From the NCBI RefSeq assembly GCF_049615385.1, contig NZ_JBMZFL010000025.1: DNA of 25,250 nt; one strand, 5' to 3'. This document shows, piece by piece, positions 7,783-17,100 of the stretch. Below the pieces are notes generated by a model. That model saw only the letters and a program-made list of their open reading frames with translations, was not told the DNA's origin and made no database searches. Source of the DNA: Aequoribacter sp049615385. Lineage in GTDB: Bacteria > Pseudomonadota > Gammaproteobacteria > Pseudomonadales > Halieaceae. Within the stretch, counting starts at the first letter, position 1, and each line of letters starts with the position of its first letter. The position numbers and the translations under genes were made by a program.

Positions 7783-9069
7783 GTGTTCTTTGAGCGTCCA
7801 GAGTCGGGCGAGCGCGCTGTGCTCGTCCACTTACACCTAGACAGCGAAGTTAACCGCGAAGACCCAAGGGAATTCGAGGAACTTGTGTTGTCTGCGGGTG
7901 GGGATCCGGTTGAATTCGTATTTGGCTCACGAGCTACGCCGCACGCCGGTACCTTCGTGGGTAGCGGTAAGCTAGAAGAAATTCGCCAAATCAAGGAACG
8001 CCACGAGGCCGAGATTGTGATGTTCAACCACGCGCTGACCCCGTCTCAGGAACGCAACCTTGAGCGGGTGTTGCAGTGTCGTGTGCTGGACCGCACCGGA
8101 CTTATTTTGGACATTTTTGCGCAGCGCGCACGAACGCACGAAGGCAAGCTTCAGGTCGAGCTCGCGCAGCTACAGCACATGAGTACTCGTCTTGTCCGAG
8201 GTTGGACTCACTTAGAACGTCAAAAAGGCGGCATCGGTCTGCGCGGTCCCGGCGAAACGCAGTTAGAAACGGATCGACGTTTATTGCGTGCCCGCATTAA
8301 ATCTATTCTGGCGCGACTCGACAAAGTGCAGCGACAGCGTGATCAAGGGCGTCGCTCGCGCAAGCGCGCGGAAATTCCGACGGTGTCTCTGGTGGGTTAC
8401 ACCAACGCTGGCAAAAGCACGCTGTTTAATCACCTCACGGATGCCGATGTGTATGCCGCTGACCAGTTGTTCGCAACGTTAGATCCTACGCTTCGACAGC
8501 TTGAGCTCGACGCTATCGGTCAGGTTATTTTGGCCGATACTGTGGGCTTTATTGCGCACTTGCCCCACAAGTTGGTCGATGCCTTTAAGGCAACGCTAGA
8601 AGAAACGCTCAACGCGGAACTCTTGTGTATTGTCGTTGACGCAGCGAGTGATCAGCGCGATGACAACTTGCATCAGGTCCTTGATGTGCTGACCGAAATC
8701 GGCGCTGATAAAATTCCAAGGCTGTATGTTTACAATAAGTTGGATTTGCTTGAACAAGAGCCTCGAATAGAACGCGATGCAGAAGGTGTGCCAGAGCGGG
8801 TTTGGTTGAGCGCGAAAACGGGTGCAGGATTAGATCTTTTACTCGAGGCGGTTGCCGAGCGTCTGGGCGACGATATGCTCAACGCGACGATTTCTCTCAA
8901 ACCTGACCAAGGCCGTTTGCGCGCTTCGTTGTATCGAATGAACGCGGTCATGAACGAAGCAACCAATGAACTCGGGTGCTTGCAGCTTGACGTTCGGCTG
9001 CCGCGCTCAGATTGGAATCGTTTAATTGCAAAAGAAACGGGATCTGTCGAGCTGATTCAACGCGCGTAA
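7783..9069 (+). CDS. hflX: Ribosome-associated GTPase HflX
   Basis: HflX binds the 50S subunit and in E. coli splits stalled ribosomes under heat stress. The 428-residue protein has the N-terminal HflX domain (about 1-110), a long helical region (about 115-195) with the conserved RGPGETQLE, and a G domain. The G domain shows GYTNAGKST at 205-213, DTVGF at 252-256, NKLD at 318-321 and SAKTG as G5. The start is GTG 7783. AGGAG at 7766-7770 is 12 bases away, a little far, but the N-terminus (FFERPESGERAVLVH) matches the family start. It lies between hfq and hflK, probably co-transcribed with hfq. Confidence 0.96.
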   Translation: MFFERPESGERAVLVHLHLDSEVNREDPREFEELVLSAGGDPVEFVFGSRATPHAGTFVGSGKLEEIRQIKERHEAEIVMFNHALTPSQERNLERVLQCRVLDRTGLILDIFAQRARTHEGKLQVELAQLQHMSTRLVRGWTHLERQKGGIGLRGPGETQLETDRRLLRARIKSILARLDKVQRQRDQGRRSRKRAEIPTVSLVGYTNAGKSTLFNHLTDADVYAADQLFATLDPTLRQLELDAIGQVILADTVGFIAHLPHKLVDAFKATLEETLNAELLCIVVDAASDQRDDNLHQVLDVLTEIGADKIPRLYVYNKLDLLEQEPRIERDAEGVPERVWLSAKTGAGLDLLLEAVAERLGDDMLNATISLKPDQGRLRASLYRMNAVMNEATNELGCLQLDVRLPRSDWNRLIAKETGSVELIQRA

Positions 9070-9127
9070 ACAGGTTTTTGCGTAAAAGTTTGCTAAACTA
9101 ACACTGAACTAACTACGGGAGTACGTT

Positions 9128-10294
9128 ATGGCGTGGAACGAGCCGGGCGGCGGTAACAATCGGCCCAATGATCCATGGGGTAGTGGCGGCAATCAGGGGC
9201 CACCAGATTTAGACGAAGCGCTGAAAAAAGTCCAAGACAAAATTAACGCCATTTTTGGTGGCGGCTCAGGCGGTCGCTCAGGTGGTCCAAGCAAAGGTGC
9301 GTCATCAGCATTTTTTGGTGTCGTCGCCGCTGCTGCTCTTGTCATCTGGGGTGTTATGGGTTTTTACCAGATCGACGAGCAGGAACGTGCGGTCGTGCTG
9401 CGCTTTGGTGAGTACCACAGTACCGTGACGCCGGGTTTGCAGTGGAATCCACCGCTCATCGACGAAGTCATAAAGCTCAATGTGACGAAGGTCCGAGCGC
9501 AAAGCTTTCGCGAAGTGATGCTGACCAAAGACGAAAACATTGTTGACGTTAACATGTCAGTGCAGTACGTGATTAACAATCCAGAGTACTTCGTGCTGAA
9601 GGTGCGCGATCCTGAGGTTTCATTACAGCACGCGACGCAAAGCGCCTTGCGCCATGTCGTCGGTGACAACAAAATGGATTTGGTGTTGACCGAAGGTCGC
9701 GCAGCGATTGCGCTTGAGGTGCAGCAGCGTGTACAAAATCTGTTAGATGATTACCAAACCGGTATTCAAGTGTCTAAGGTCACGGTTGACAACGCGCAGC
9801 CTCCTTCGCAGGTTCAGGCAGCGTTTGACGATGTGATTAAAGCGCGCGAGGATGAAGAGCGGGTTAAGAACGAGGCGCAAGCTTACGCCAACGGTATTAT
9901 CCCTGAGGCGCGTGGTCAGGCGCAGCGGCAGCTTGAAGAAGCCAATGCATATAAAGAGCAAGTCGTCGCGAATGCAGAAGGTGAAGCTAATCGATTCACA
10001 AAGTTATTGGCTGAGTATCGCAAGGCGCCCGAGGTCACGCGCGAGCGTTTGTACTTAGACGCTATCACTTCGGTTTACGGGCAGTCGAGTAAAGTCATGG
10101 TCGACGTAGAGGGTGGTAACAATATGATGTATCTACCGCTTGATAAACTGACCGAAAGAACCGGTGCGAGTAGCGCTGTCAATGGCTCTGGATCGGTAGA
10201 TTCACGCACACTGCGACAAATTACCGACGCAGTGACGGAGCAGCTCCGTCGAGACGCGTCAAGCAGCCGCACGACTAACCGAGGAGGACGTTAA
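9128..10294 (+). CDS. hflK: FtsH protease modulator HflK (SPFH family)
   Basis: HflK and HflC form a large membrane complex around the FtsH protease and limit its action. The 388-residue product has a cytoplasmic N-terminus rich in Gly, Asn and Pro (1-55), one transmembrane helix (about 60-80) and a periplasmic SPFH/band 7 domain beginning QIDEQERAVVLRFGEY. Long charged helices (about 230-290) and a Ser-, Arg- and Thr-rich tail follow. A GGGAG box lies just before ATG 9128. The stop is one base from the hflC start, with GAGGAGG (10281-10287) serving hflC. Confidence 0.96.
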   Translation: MAWNEPGGGNNRPNDPWGSGGNQGPPDLDEALKKVQDKINAIFGGGSGGRSGGPSKGASSAFFGVVAAAALVIWGVMGFYQIDEQERAVVLRFGEYHSTVTPGLQWNPPLIDEVIKLNVTKVRAQSFREVMLTKDENIVDVNMSVQYVINNPEYFVLKVRDPEVSLQHATQSALRHVVGDNKMDLVLTEGRAAIALEVQQRVQNLLDDYQTGIQVSKVTVDNAQPPSQVQAAFDDVIKAREDEERVKNEAQAYANGIIPEARGQAQRQLEEANAYKEQVVANAEGEANRFTKLLAEYRKAPEVTRERLYLDAITSVYGQSSKVMVDVEGGNNMMYLPLDKLTERTGASSAVNGSGSVDSRTLRQITDAVTEQLRRDASSSRTTNRGGR

Positions 10295-10295
10295 G

Positions 10296-11171
10296 ATGTC
10301 AACGAAATCATTGGTTTGGAGCGTACTTACTGCGCTCGTTTTGATGATACTGAACAACACCCTGTATGTGATTAACGAAACAGAAAAAGGCGTGTTGCTG
10401 CGATTTGGTGAAGTGGTTAATCCCGATATTAAACCGGGGCTTCACGTCAAATTCCCGTTTGTAAACAACGTGCGTAAATTCGACGGTCGAGTGCTGACCG
10501 TTGATGCACAGGCTGAGCGTTTTTTAACGCAAGAGAAAAAGGCTCTGGTCGTTGATTCGTTCGCGAAATTTCGCGTGATTGATACTGCGCGTTTTTATAC
10601 CGCAACTAACGGCGAAGTGCAGCGCGCGATGGGTCTGCTGGCCCAGCGTATCAACGATGGCCTCAGGAACGAGGTCGGTATTCGTACCATTCAAGAAGTG
10701 GTATCAGGTGAACGCGACCAGTTGATGCGCAACATTACACTGGATCTCAACAAAGTGGCCGCAGCGGAGCTTGGCGTCGAAGTTGTGGATGTGCGGGTCA
10801 AAAAGATCGACTTGCCACCCGATGTTTCCGACTCTGTGTATCGCCGTATGAATGCCGAGCGTGAAAAAGAAGCCCGTGAGCACCGTTCACAGGGTCAGGA
10901 GCTAGCCGAAGGTATTCGCGCGGCAGCGGATCGTGAGGTGACGGTCATACTGTCCGAGGCCTACCGTGATGCAGAAACCATTCGCGGTACCGGAGACGCC
11001 GAGGCGACACGCATTTACGCCGAGGCTTTTGGTAGCGATCAGGAATTTTACTCCTTCACCCGAAGCCTGCGAGCATATCAGGACTCGTTTCAGGGTTCCG
11101 GTGATATTTTGCTGCTCAAGCCTGACAGCGACTTCTTCAAATATCTGAAGAATCCAGGGGGGCAGCGGTAG
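10296..11171 (+). CDS. hflC: FtsH protease modulator HflC (SPFH family)
   Basis: HflC is the partner of HflK in the FtsH-associated membrane complex. The 291-residue product has an N-terminal membrane anchor (about 7-25), then the SPFH domain starting NETEKGVLLRFGEV, with KPGLHVKFPF and the coiled-coil region RRMNAEREKEAREHRSQG. It ends with LLLKPDSDFFKYL, a family-typical C-terminus. Start ATG 10296 has a strong ribosome binding site inside the end of hflK. An intrinsic terminator follows the stop at 11191-11212, so this is the end of the hfq-hflX-hflK-hflC unit. Confidence 0.96.
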   Translation: MSTKSLVWSVLTALVLMILNNTLYVINETEKGVLLRFGEVVNPDIKPGLHVKFPFVNNVRKFDGRVLTVDAQAERFLTQEKKALVVDSFAKFRVIDTARFYTATNGEVQRAMGLLAQRINDGLRNEVGIRTIQEVVSGERDQLMRNITLDLNKVAAAELGVEVVDVRVKKIDLPPDVSDSVYRRMNAEREKEAREHRSQGQELAEGIRAAADREVTVILSEAYRDAETIRGTGDAEATRIYAEAFGSDQEFYSFTRSLRAYQDSFQGSGDILLLKPDSDFFKYLKNPGGQR

Positions 11172-11190
11172 AGCGAGCCTAACGATTACA

Positions 11191-11212
11191 GGGGCGTAAC
11201 AGCGCCCCTTTT
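11191..11212 (+). terminator. Intrinsic terminator after hflC
   Basis: GGGGCG (11191-11196) pairs with CGCCCC (11203-11208). The stem can extend by a T-G pair, and the loop is 4-6 bases. TTTT follows at once (11209-11212). This is the clearest terminator in the window. Confidence 0.85.
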
Positions 11213-11262
11213 GTCGGCTGTAAATGGTGGTAACCCGCCCAGAAACTGGTAAACTATACCGG

Positions 11263-11309
11263 CCGTGGTAAGTGGTGCCCTCACGGGGTTCTCGCTGCCG
11301 CGGTTTTTT
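11263..11309 (+). terminator. Possible second terminator or attenuator before hisZ
   Basis: CCGTGGTA (11263-11270) can pair with TGCCGCGG (11296-11303) over eight pairs, two of them G-T. Six T follow (11304-11309). The loop is long (25 bases). I cannot find a convincing promoter for hisZ-purA in the rest of this gap, so it is open whether this backs up the hflC terminator or attenuates a hisZ-purA leader. Confidence 0.4.
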
Positions 11310-11366
11310 GTTGTTCACGACGTCCATTTTTAGTTGGGCATGCAAGCAAACTGAGATCGAATCTGA

Positions 11367-12533
11367 GTGAAGTACTGGCAGTTACCGCAAGCGGTTGAAG
11401 AAGTGTTGCCCGAACAGGCCAGCGCCTTAGAGGCACTGCGTCGCGAGCTACTTGATCTTTACAAACACTGGGGCTACGAGCTCGTGTTTCCGCCCCTAAT
11501 CGAATATAGCGAGTCCTTGCTGACGGGTTTGGGTGCTGATCTCGATTTGTTGACGTTCAAGCTTACCGACCAGCTGACCGGCAGGACTTTGGGTATTCGC
11601 GCGGATATTACGCCGCAGGTTGCGCGCATTGATGCGCACTCTTACTTAAAGCGCGGCGTCTCGCGTTTGTGTTATGCGGGCACGACCTTGCATACCCACC
11701 CTAAGTCTCTCATGGCATCGCGCTGCCCTGTTCAGGTCGGAGCGGAACTTTACGGCGACAGTAGCGAGCAAGCCGATATCGAAATTATTCGATTGTTGAT
11801 CGAGACCTTGCGAACGTCGGGCGTGGGTGCCTTGACCTTAGATATTGGTCACGTTGGTGTCTACCAAGCGGTCTTTGCTGCGGCAGACATCGACCAGAAC
11901 GATACGGATATTTTTGATGCGCTGCAGCGAAAGTCCGCGCCAGATTTAGCGGTCGCCCTGCAGGATAAGCCAGCGCAAACACGAGAATGGCTAACCGCCC
12001 TAATGAACATGCACGGTGATATCGACACCCTAGATCGAGCACGACAAACCTTCGGTAGTAGCGTGCCCGCTGTTAGTCAAGCGATTGATCAAATTGAAAC
12101 GGTCATCAAGGCCTTGTCTGCGGTGGCTCAAGACATTGATTGGTATGTCGATTTGGCGGAATTGCGCGGGTTGAATTATCACACGGGGCTTGTATTTGCT
12201 GCGTACGCCAAAGGCGCAGGGCAAGCTCTGGCCAACGGCGGTCGATACGATTCGGTTGGTCAAATTTATGGGCGCGCGCGCGCCGCCACGGGGTTTGCAG
12301 TCGATTTAAAGACGCTTTTAGCTCAAGGTCGTTACACAGCAAAATCACAAGGCGCTATCAGTGTGCCGGCAATTATGGATACAAAACTCGAGTCTCTGAT
12401 AAACGATTTGCGCGCAAATGGGCAGATTGTTATTCGGGCTTTACTGAATGAGCACGATGAGCGCTGCGATCGCGAAATTGTGTTGATCGATGATGTCTGG
12501 ACTGTGCGTCCAATAGGTAAAACAAACGTATGA
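11367..12533 (+). CDS. hisZ: ATP phosphoribosyltransferase regulatory subunit HisZ
   Basis: HisZ is a catalytically inactive relative of histidyl-tRNA synthetase. It binds the short form of HisG and makes the first enzyme of histidine synthesis responsive to histidine. The 388-residue product keeps the class II synthetase fold: FPPLIEYSESL near 41-51, RADITPQVAR at 78-87, the HisZ-like LDIGHVGVYQAVF near 158-170 and GGRYD at 291-295. It lacks the C-terminal anticodon-binding domain of true HisRS. The start is GTG 11367 with only a weak ribosome binding site. The stop overlaps the purA ATG (ATGA), so the two are coupled. The presence of hisZ predicts a short-form hisG elsewhere in the genome. 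Confidence 0.94.
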   Translation: MKYWQLPQAVEEVLPEQASALEALRRELLDLYKHWGYELVFPPLIEYSESLLTGLGADLDLLTFKLTDQLTGRTLGIRADITPQVARIDAHSYLKRGVSRLCYAGTTLHTHPKSLMASRCPVQVGAELYGDSSEQADIEIIRLLIETLRTSGVGALTLDIGHVGVYQAVFAAADIDQNDTDIFDALQRKSAPDLAVALQDKPAQTREWLTALMNMHGDIDTLDRARQTFGSSVPAVSQAIDQIETVIKALSAVAQDIDWYVDLAELRGLNYHTGLVFAAYAKGAGQALANGGRYDSVGQIYGRARAATGFAVDLKTLLAQGRYTAKSQGAISVPAIMDTKLESLINDLRANGQIVIRALLNEHDERCDREIVLIDDVWTVRPIGKTNV

Positions 12534-13822
12534 ACAAACACGTAGTGGTACTCGGCACTCAATGGGGTGACGAAGGTAAGGGAAAGATTGTAGATCTGTT
12601 GACTGATCAAGCTGAGGTCGTAGTGCGATTTCAGGGTGGTCACAATGCTGGCCACACGCTGGTCATTAATGGTGAGAAAACCGTACTGCATTTGATTCCA
12701 TCGGGTATTCTACGTGACCACGTTCAGTGTTTGATCGGAAACGGTGTTGTGCTGGCGCCCGATGCTTTGTTGACTGAAATGCGCAAATTGGAAGCGACCG
12801 GCGTACCAGTGCGAGATCGCTTGAAGCTATCGGCCGCATGCCCTCTGATCTTGCCTTACCACGTGTCGTTGGACAAAGCGCGCGAGTTAAAACGCGGAGA
12901 CGCCAAAATTGGCACCACGGGACGTGGTATAGGCCCTGCCTACGAGGATAAGGTGGCTCGTCGCGGCCTGCGTTTGGGTGATTTGAACAGCCCTAAGCGC
13001 TTTGAGGAACGCCTGCGTGAAGTACTGGATTACCATAACTTTGTTTTAACCCAGTATTACCAAGCCGAGGCGGTTGATGTGCAGTCTTGCTTCGATCAAG
13101 CCATGGCCATGGGTGAAGAATTGCTGCCTATGACCACGGACGTTACCGCTGCATTGCAAGCTTATCGTGCAGCCGGCGCTAAAATATTATTCGAGGGTGC
13201 ACAGGGTTCACTGCTCGATATCGACCACGGTACCTATCCCTTTGTGACCAGTTCGAATACGACGGCTGGTGGCACGGCAACGGGATCCGGTTTTGGTCCC
13301 CTTTACTTGGATTATGTGCTTGGAATTACTAAAGCTTACACCACTCGGGTTGGTGGTGGTCCGTTCCCGACGGAGCTGTTCGATGCCACGGGCGCGCGTT
13401 TAGCCGAACGCGGCCACGAATTTGGCGCTACAACAGGGCGCCCTCGGCGCTGCGGTTGGTTTGACGCTGTGGCCTTGCGCCAGGCCGTCAATATCAACTC
13501 GGTATCGGGTTTGTGCCTAACCAAGCTTGATGTGCTCGATGGTTTAGAAACCATCCGAATTTGCGTCGCTTACGAAGATGCCAATGGTAATGCCATGGCT
13601 ACGCCCGTGGATGCCGAGGATTACGCAAACGTGGTGCCTGTCTACGAAGAGGTCCCTGGATGGACGGAATCTACCATCGGCGTTAAAACCTTAGAAGAGC
13701 TGCCGCCTGCCGCTCGTCATTATATCGAGCGTATCGAGTCTACAGTAGGTGCGCCGATCGACGTGATATCCACCGGTCCAGATCGAGTTGAGACCATCGT
13801 ACTGCGCCACCCTTTCGCTTAG
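12530..13822 (+). CDS. purA: Adenylosuccinate synthetase PurA
   Basis: PurA makes adenylosuccinate from IMP, aspartate and GTP, the first committed step to AMP. The 430-residue protein is full length. It has the N-terminal GTQWGDEGKGK with GDEGKGK at 13-19 (Asp14 is the expected general base), GGHNAGHTLV with the conserved His, GTTGRGIGPAYEDK, and FEGAQGSLLDIDHGTYPFVTSS (only its first half is diagnostic), followed by TRVGGGPFPTEL and RRCGWFDAVALR. The start ATG 12530 overlaps the hisZ stop. The stop overlaps the stop of the convergent GNAT-like gene by 4 bases. I found no PurR-type box upstream of hisZ. Confidence 0.98.
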   Translation: MNKHVVVLGTQWGDEGKGKIVDLLTDQAEVVVRFQGGHNAGHTLVINGEKTVLHLIPSGILRDHVQCLIGNGVVLAPDALLTEMRKLEATGVPVRDRLKLSAACPLILPYHVSLDKARELKRGDAKIGTTGRGIGPAYEDKVARRGLRLGDLNSPKRFEERLREVLDYHNFVLTQYYQAEAVDVQSCFDQAMAMGEELLPMTTDVTAALQAYRAAGAKILFEGAQGSLLDIDHGTYPFVTSSNTTAGGTATGSGFGPLYLDYVLGITKAYTTRVGGGPFPTELFDATGARLAERGHEFGATTGRPRRCGWFDAVALRQAVNINSVSGLCLTKLDVLDGLETIRICVAYEDANGNAMATPVDAEDYANVVPVYEEVPGWTESTIGVKTLEELPPAARHYIERIESTVGAPIDVISTGPDRVETIVLRHPFA

Positions 13823-14112
13823 GTGGACTCGGTGCCAAATAACTTGGCACCTAAAGGCGATATCGGGGGTAAGGGGTAAGGCTTGCAGCTCGTAAGTTGT
13901 TCAACTTCTTGCAGTAGTCGTTTGGCTATACCTTGCTGGCGATACAGGCCCCTCACGAAGATATACTCGATTCCCCCATCGTTTTGGAAGCGAACAAAGC
14001 CCGCCGTTGAATCGAGTGTTTTGTAGGTTATCACGCCTTCAATGCGCGTGACGTCCACAATAAAACTGGGTAACTGATCTGTGTTCTTGGTTGCAAGGGC
14101 GGCGTGTACCAT
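13819..14112 (-). CDS. Small GNAT-family acetyltransferase-like protein
   Basis: The 97-residue protein resembles the core of a GNAT N-acetyltransferase. A strand pair (AGFVRFQNDGGIEYIFVR) leads into LYRQQGIAKRLLQEVE, where Gln60-Gly61-Ile-Ala63 matches the acetyl-CoA pyrophosphate loop (Q/R-x-x-G-x-G/A). A short C-terminal part contains PISPLGAKLF. It is well under the usual 140-170 residues, so it is a minimal or reduced GNAT. The substrate cannot be told. ATG 14112 has AGGAG nine bases upstream, which supports a real start. It lies 58 bases after the RND pump gene on the same strand and may be its last operon member. Its 3' end overlaps the purA stop. Confidence 0.72.
   Translation of the reverse strand: MVHAALATKNTDQLPSFIVDVTRIEGVITYKTLDSTAGFVRFQNDGGIEYIFVRGLYRQQGIAKRLLQEVEQLTSCKPYPLPPISPLGAKLFGTEST
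13831..13851. terminator. Hairpin at the purA / GNAT-like convergent junction, no T-run
   Basis: GGTGCCAA (13831-13838) and TTGGCACC (13844-13851) form a perfect 8-bp stem with a 5-base loop, 8 bases after the purA stop. No T-run follows on either strand. It also encodes the last codons of the GNAT-like gene. A terminator role for purA is plausible only. Confidence 0.35.
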
Positions 14113-14170
14113 CAGCCAAAGCTCCTGGAGTTTGGTGTGTATACGCCGCCTTGTGGGGGCTGGATTAGCT

Positions 14171-17100
14171 TTACTTAATACTTTGTGCCCGACCTAAACG
14201 CGGATAGAAGGTCGGCAGCACAAATAAGGTAAACAGGGTGCCCACGCACATGCCCGCAGCTATCATCAGTCCCATCGCAAATCGGCTTGCTGCCCCGGCA
14301 CCGTTGGCGAGTAGGAGAGGCAAGACGCCCAGCACGGTTGCAAAGGTTGTCATCAAAATTGGGCGTAGGCGCATGGTGGCAGCCTCTGCCACCGCTTCGA
14401 AACGATCTTTACCTTCTTGCTCTAAGCGGTTGGCAAAATCCACAATCAGAATACCGTGTTTGGCGATTAAGCCGACCAGTGTGAGCAAGCCGACCTGAGT
14501 ATAAATATTCAAGGTTTCCCAGCCTAAAGCCAGTGGTAATAGCGCGCCAAATAAGCTTAAAGGGACGCTGACAAGCACGACTAGCGGATCTCTAAAGCTA
14601 TTAAACTGCGCCGATAAAACGAGATAAATCAGTATTAAAGAGGCGCCAAACAAGAATAAGAAGCTATTGCCTTCTTGCACGTAACGGCGGGATTCGCCTT
14701 CGTAGCCGGCCCGATAGCCTTTTGGTGCGATGTTCTTAAGCTCTTGCTCCAGAAACTCTAGTCCATCGCCGAGCGTGTTGGGGGGCATCATCATGCCTTG
14801 AATCGTAATGCTGTTGAGCTGCTGATACTGCGAGCGGACGTTGGGTTGAACGATGGTGCTTACAGAAATCACAGATGAAAGGGGAATCATTTGGCCGGAT
14901 AGACTGCGCACATAGTACTGCGACAAATTGGAACCGCTCAGGCGAAAATCATCCGCTGCTTGAGGAATAACTCGATAGGTCCGTCCCTCAATCGCAAAAC
15001 GACTCACCTCGCCATCGCCCAAAAGCGTTTGCAGAGTTTCAGCGATTTCAGGCATTTCGACACCCAAAGCTGCCGCTTGTTCGCGGTCGATGTGGACCTT
15101 AAGTTCGGGACGAGAGTGACGTAGCGATTTGTTCACAAAGATAAACTTACCCGACTCGCGCGCCTTGGCAAGCAATTCCTCAGCGACCTGCTCAAGTTGT
15201 GCGTAGTCATCGGTTGATGCCACTACAAAGTTGACCGGCAAGCCAGAGTCTACGCCCGGTAGCGCCGCCCAGGCGAAGGTATAAATTTCTAAGCCCGCTA
15301 CGGTCGAGTACTTTTGTTGCGCCTCGGCAATGATCTCTGACTGATGTCGTTCTCGTTCATCCCACAATTTAAGCTCTAAGCCGCCAAAAATTTGATCCTG
15401 CTGATTCACCTGCCACGCTGTGCGGATTTCGGGAATGGTGCGCCACAAATCAATCATTTGCTGTGTGTACGCGTTGACATAATCGATATTGGCGTAGTCT
15501 GGCGGACTTGCGAACACGAAGATACTGGCGTTGTCTTCTTCGGGTGCGAGCTCGCGCTGAGCTAATAAAAAGCTCATGGGTAGGCTTAAAAAAATCACGC
15601 CCGCAAATAGCCAGACGGCGCCCCGGTTGGCTAAACAGGCGTCCACGCCGCGACGGTAAATCCGATCTAGGCGGTGGAATTGTGCGTCTACCCAGTCGGC
15701 GGCTTTGCCCTGTTCTTTCAGGGGGCGCAAAATTTTAGAGCACATCATCGGGCTGAGCGTTAGGGCAATCAAACCCGAAACCACGACTGCGCCCGCAAGC
15801 GTTAAAGCAAATTCACTAAACAGGGTGCCCGTGAGGCCGCCTACAAAAGCAATGGGGGCGTACACCGCGGCCAAGGTTAGGGTCATGGCAACAACGGGGA
15901 GGGCCACCTCGCGAGCGCCGATCAAAGCGGCTTCATAGGGCGTTTTTCCCTCTTCGATGTGTCGGTGAATATTCTCAACCACCACAATCGCATCATCCAC
16001 TACTAATCCAATGGCGATGACCATGGCCAGTAGGGTCAAAAGGTTCACCGAAAAGTCGACGACCCAGAGACCAAAAAGCACACCTACTAGGCTCAGAGGA
16101 ATTGCAACCAGAGGGATAATGACCACGCGCCAAGAACCCAAAAACAACAGGATGACGCCAATCACAATGAATGTGGCTTCTATCAGGGTCATGCCCACTT
16201 CTTCAATGGCTTTTTCGATATAGATCGAGGCATCAGAGTCAGCATCGGCAACTAAATCGGCAGGCATTTCTGGTGCTAGGTCAGCGAGTTTTTGCTTGAC
16301 GCGCTGAGCTACAGCGAGCGGATTGGCTCCGGGCGCGCTGGTGATCGACACAAACACTCCGGTGTTCCCTTCGGAGTAAACAGTAATATTGTAGCGCTCG
16401 CTACCAAGCTCTACGCGAGCTAGATCTTTTAGGCGGACGCGTTGGTCACCGTTTTGTCGAACAATGATTTCACCAAAAAGCTCAGGGTTTTCGATATCGG
16501 TTTCAACATCAACAGCGGTTCGAGTCCAAGCGCTCTCTACACCACCAGGCGCTGCGCGCACGTTATTACGCTGCAAGGCGCGATTTACCTCAGCGGCTGT
16601 GATGTTATAGGCCGCGAGTTTCTCGGGTTGCAGCCAAATACGCATGGCAAATACTGTTCCTGACAAGACTTGCGCTTGCCCCACACCCTCGATAGTTGCC
16701 AGCTCTGGTTGAATCGCGCGGTGCAGGTAGTCCGTAATTTGTTTGGTATTTAACTGCTCGCTGGTGAAAGCGATGTACATCATTGCGTCATCGCCTTGGC
16801 TGGTAGTCACCACTGGGTCTTCGATTTCGCGAGGTAGCTCGTATTTGGCCTCGCTTATTTTCGCGATGACCTCGTTCTGCACCATGGTGGTGTCTTCATT
16901 TAAGCGTACGTGCACTTGTATGGTCGACATACCGGGTGCGCTGCTGGCAGTGAGATAATCTATTCCACGCGCGCCGGCTATCCGCCGCTGCAAAGCGTCT
17001 GTGACATAAGCCTGTACCGTATCGGCACTAGCGCCGGGATAAGCGGTCTGTACAATAATGAGCGATTTTTCAACCTCGGGGAACTGGCGTAATTCCAAGC

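Noticed and set aside
9070..9127. Separate promoter for hflK
   Set aside because: TTGCGT near 9078 has no convincing -10 at the right distance. Read-through from hfq-hflX explains expression.
11172..11366. A yjeT (DUF2065) gene between hflC and hisZ
   Set aside because: No frame in this 195-base gap encodes the hydrophobic small protein. Only terminator-like structures are seen.
11310..11366. PurR operator before hisZ-purA
   Set aside because: ATGCAAGCAAACTG matches only half of the consensus and lacks the inverted second half.
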